From: Blastobasis lacticolella
Taxonomy: Eukaryota > Arthropoda > Insecta > Lepidoptera > Blastobasidae
DNA length: 64,000 bases
Assembly: GCA_905147135.1 (NCBI GenBank)
Contig: LR990048.1
Location: 13,500,563 to 13,564,562 of the forward strand
Direction of reading: 5' to 3'
Within the stretch, counting starts at the first letter, position 1; every line of letters starts with the position of its first letter. Position numbers and translations under genes: made by a program. The notes below the pieces were generated by a model. It was not told where the DNA came from, did not search any database, and saw nothing but the letters and a program-made list of their open reading frames with translations. This document shows, piece by piece, positions 61,651 through 64,000 of this stretch.

Positions 61651-62793
61651 TATGTACTAGACTGGTTGCCAAAAGTTTTTAGCCAACGGCTTGTTATACA
61701 CCGTATTGTTTTAATTTTTGTATCGTTTAGAGGCAAATTTTATTACAAACTCCTTGGCCAAAAATCATTAGCCGGCAACTTTTGGTTACTTTTTTATCGA
61801 TTATTAAAAATAACATGTCTCAACAAAATAACAAGAATCAACCCCTACGACGGTGGTAACGCAGGAAGCATTTTGTTGTAAGATTTATTATTATAATAAA
61901 TATGGGTTAACGTTTATAGAATCACATGAAAATTTTATCAGCCCCTTTGGAGAATTGTCCCTTGCCTATGCTATTGTCGTTTGTTGATTTTATGACTTTA
62001 AACGAGGTCAGAGCGACCATGAACCTTAAACATGAACCTAGACCAGGGCAGCCGCCAAAGTCAGTCACTCCAGAAAACGTCATCAGGGTATAGTCGCTGA
62101 TAAAAGAATGTCAAAATATTACTAGCTGTAAGATTCAGTATGAAATATAGTTTCAAACCCATGTAGCTTTTATCATTTTTATGGACCGAATTGGCACAAG
62201 TAACTTTCTGCTCTTCTCAAAGAAAGGAGGCTATTAATGGAGATACAACCTTCCTAACCTTATGAAGTTCATGAAAAGTGGTGGAAACTACCTGGGATCT
62301 AATCCTCATTTCACCCTGAATCTCATGCTTGTTAATGTTGTGATATTTCTCTCATAACGACTTCACCCTGATGACGTTTTCTGAAGTGACGGCAGTTGGC
62401 GGTTGCCTTAGTCTAGGTTCATGTTTGAGGTCGCCCTGACCACGTTTAAACTTATAAAATCAATAAATGACAATATCATGTGATAGAAGCAATTCACTAA
62501 ATTCGCTAATTAAATTTTCAAGTGATTTTTTATACGTTAACCCTAATAATATAATTATAGTACGTATGCCACGAAATGTTTCCCATATTACCAAAATAGT
62601 ATGAAATTGTATAAACAGACATGTGTTTTATTAAATTCGATAAAAAAATAAGTAATGGCTATTGATTTTTACCAAGGAGTTTGCAATAAAATTTGCCTTT
62701 AAATGATACCAAAATTAAAACAATAGCACGTATAACAAGCCGTTGGCTAAAAACTTTTGGAACAGCCAACGTACATACTTAAATGGGGTATCA
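61651..62793. mobile_element. Two mariner-like 5' halves in tail-to-tail inverted arrangement
   Basis: Arms of about 440 bp (61651-62093 and 62365-62793) are diverged inverted copies. They share the outer 'aaaagtttttagccaacgg' and 'cggcttgttatac', and inner blocks near 'gggttaacgt'. The left arm encodes EPRPGQPPKSVTPENVIRV (62034-62090), the helix-turn-helix region of a mariner-type transposase, then an in-frame stop. The right arm encodes the same region (PPTAVTSENVIR) on minus. No catalytic domain remains. The centre of symmetry is near 62225. Confidence 0.7.
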
Positions 62794-64000
62794 TTAAGTG
62801 CGTAATAGTAAAGTAAAAAGTACGCGTACGTAATATCCTGGATGATGAACATCCAAGTTACGAGCAAGTGTGATAAAAAGAGTTTTTACTTACAATTACG
62901 TTTTTCACTTTACGAAAACATAATATCTGTATGAATTTCATTTTGTTTTTATAGCACAATTTTTGTATATTAACGACTATTTTATCGAAAATATTAAGTA
63001 TTATCTTATCCTATCTACAGACAAAAAACTAAAACAGAATTTTATCTACAATCAGTTAAATAAAAACGTGACACCCAACACAATACATAAACAAAAAAAC
63101 TCAAGGTTATCGCTTTCATAAATAAGTGAGATGACCTCATTAATTACTAAGACAATACAAGTTTATTAGGGTTTCATAAAACATGATATAGTTCCACCAT
63201 GTCCATCTGTATGTCTGTCCTAAAGTCAGAGAGTAATAGTAGGCACCTAGTTTACTGTTTATTAGAAGACAGATGAAATGGATGGTATCTACATCTCATC
63301 AACGGTGGTTGTGATGGCATAGATTGTGATGGAGAAGAGCCAATGTCTCTTCTGAGGTCTTAGGGACCGTTTGTGAGCAAGGGAACGTCGAACGTCGGGA
63401 ACGTGTTGGATGGAATCAAGTGGAGTATTTGGTATTGTGGTGTAGCAGTCCCTTGGTGGGTGCAGTAGGTACTCTACTCCATATGGGAAGGAACCTGTGC
63501 TGTGTGTAGAAGTAGTCGGTGTCCCAGTGAGAAATTCCGCTTTGTTTGAAAAGCCCTTGCAAATAGCAAAGACTTCAAACAGTTTTCCAACAACTTCTTA
63601 ATAAGCTTTTTATACAAAAATGTAATCTACCTGATTACCTACATCTACACTACTTGAATCGTCTTCTAATATTACTAACTTACAATAAAGAGGAGAAGTA
63701 TAATATTTTGAATGTTAAAAGTAATCTTTGACACTACTGAAATGATTAAGAAAATTCTTTCTTTCATAGGAAGCTCCATGATTCCCGAGTATGAAGATAC
63801 TCGATACTCTAGAGGGTAGGTTGCATCGTGGTATCGTGAGAAAAATGCAGAATCGTTGCCATTTTGAAGAAGCTGCCATGGTTCATGACCGAGGACAGAT
63901 CGGATCAGAACAATGAAACACGTTTGTTGCTTGGCAACATAAAGGCGCGAATTAGCAGTATCAAGCGTCGTCGGCGACGCAATTTGCGTCCGCCACGAAG
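62794..64000. other. Distal upstream region, no gene recognised
   Basis: AT-rich with a GC-balanced piece at 63270-63560 that may be a repeat. The last 60 bases become GC-richer ('tcgtcggcgacgcaatttgc') and run off the window, so a feature may begin beyond the edge. Confidence 0.35.

Noticed and set aside
1..64000. CRISPR arrays, bacterial operons, rRNA genes
   Set aside because: No regularly spaced short repeats, no prokaryotic gene packing and no rRNA-like sequence seen; the window is eukaryotic nuclear DNA.

Overview
The window looks like a lepidopteran (moth or butterfly) nuclear chromosome. It is AT-rich, with one large intron-rich gene buried in repeats. These include tRNA-headed SINEs, SINEs ending in the 'CATCAGGTGGCCCGCTTGCC' type tail usual in Lepidoptera, RTE fragments with GATGAT tails, foldback MITEs and an intact Jockey-type LINE. 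The lineage call rests on my recognition of repeat families and was not searched.

Host gene. A FAM20C-type secretory-pathway Ser/Thr kinase lies on the minus strand in ten coding exons (60268 down to 16817). I rebuilt it from splice sites and reading phase. The joined CDS is 1512 nt, 503 codons plus stop, with every junction in phase. It has an N-terminal signal anchor, the cysteine-rich insert, GNMDRHH and a DQG version of the metal-binding motif. Intron 1 is about 22.4 kb.

The most interesting part. Inside intron 1 (about 44.6-47.1 kb) are two intronless, intact, divergently transcribed genes unlike the rest of the locus. One is a single-domain protein tyrosine phosphatase (minus), the other a short ankyrin/IkB-like protein (plus), each with a plausible TATA box. 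PTP and IkB-like ankyrin genes are the signature families of bracoviruses, the polydnaviruses that braconid wasps inject into caterpillars. The simplest reading is a bracovirus-derived insertion, i.e. wasp/virus-to-host transfer. Its edges must lie between a host SINE ending near 42.43 kb and another starting near 50.53 kb. A 5'-truncated RTE (48.67-49.68 kb) lies on its right side and may have inserted after it. The phosphatase has WPH in place of WPD and lacks the usual Q-loop glutamines, so it may be catalytically weak.

Layout. 1-6.2 kb: decayed LINE end, inverted SINE pair and unrecognised sequence. 6.26-11.53 kb: full-length Jockey-like LINE with both ORFs open, a poly-A tail and a 12-bp target duplication, inserted into a SINE. 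11.5-16.8 kb: repeats and the putative 3' UTR of the kinase gene. 16.8-37.7 kb: kinase exons 10 to 2 with repeat-laden introns, including two copies of one palindromic MITE and a 2.4-kb TIR element. 37.7-60.06 kb: intron 1 with the bracovirus-like genes, SINEs, a 142-145 bp tandem repeat and three TIR/foldback elements. 60.06-60.4 kb: GC-rich first coding exon, with an overlapping uORF and a likely 5' UTR splice acceptor. 60.4-64 kb: upstream sequence with two mariner-like 5' halves arranged tail to tail.
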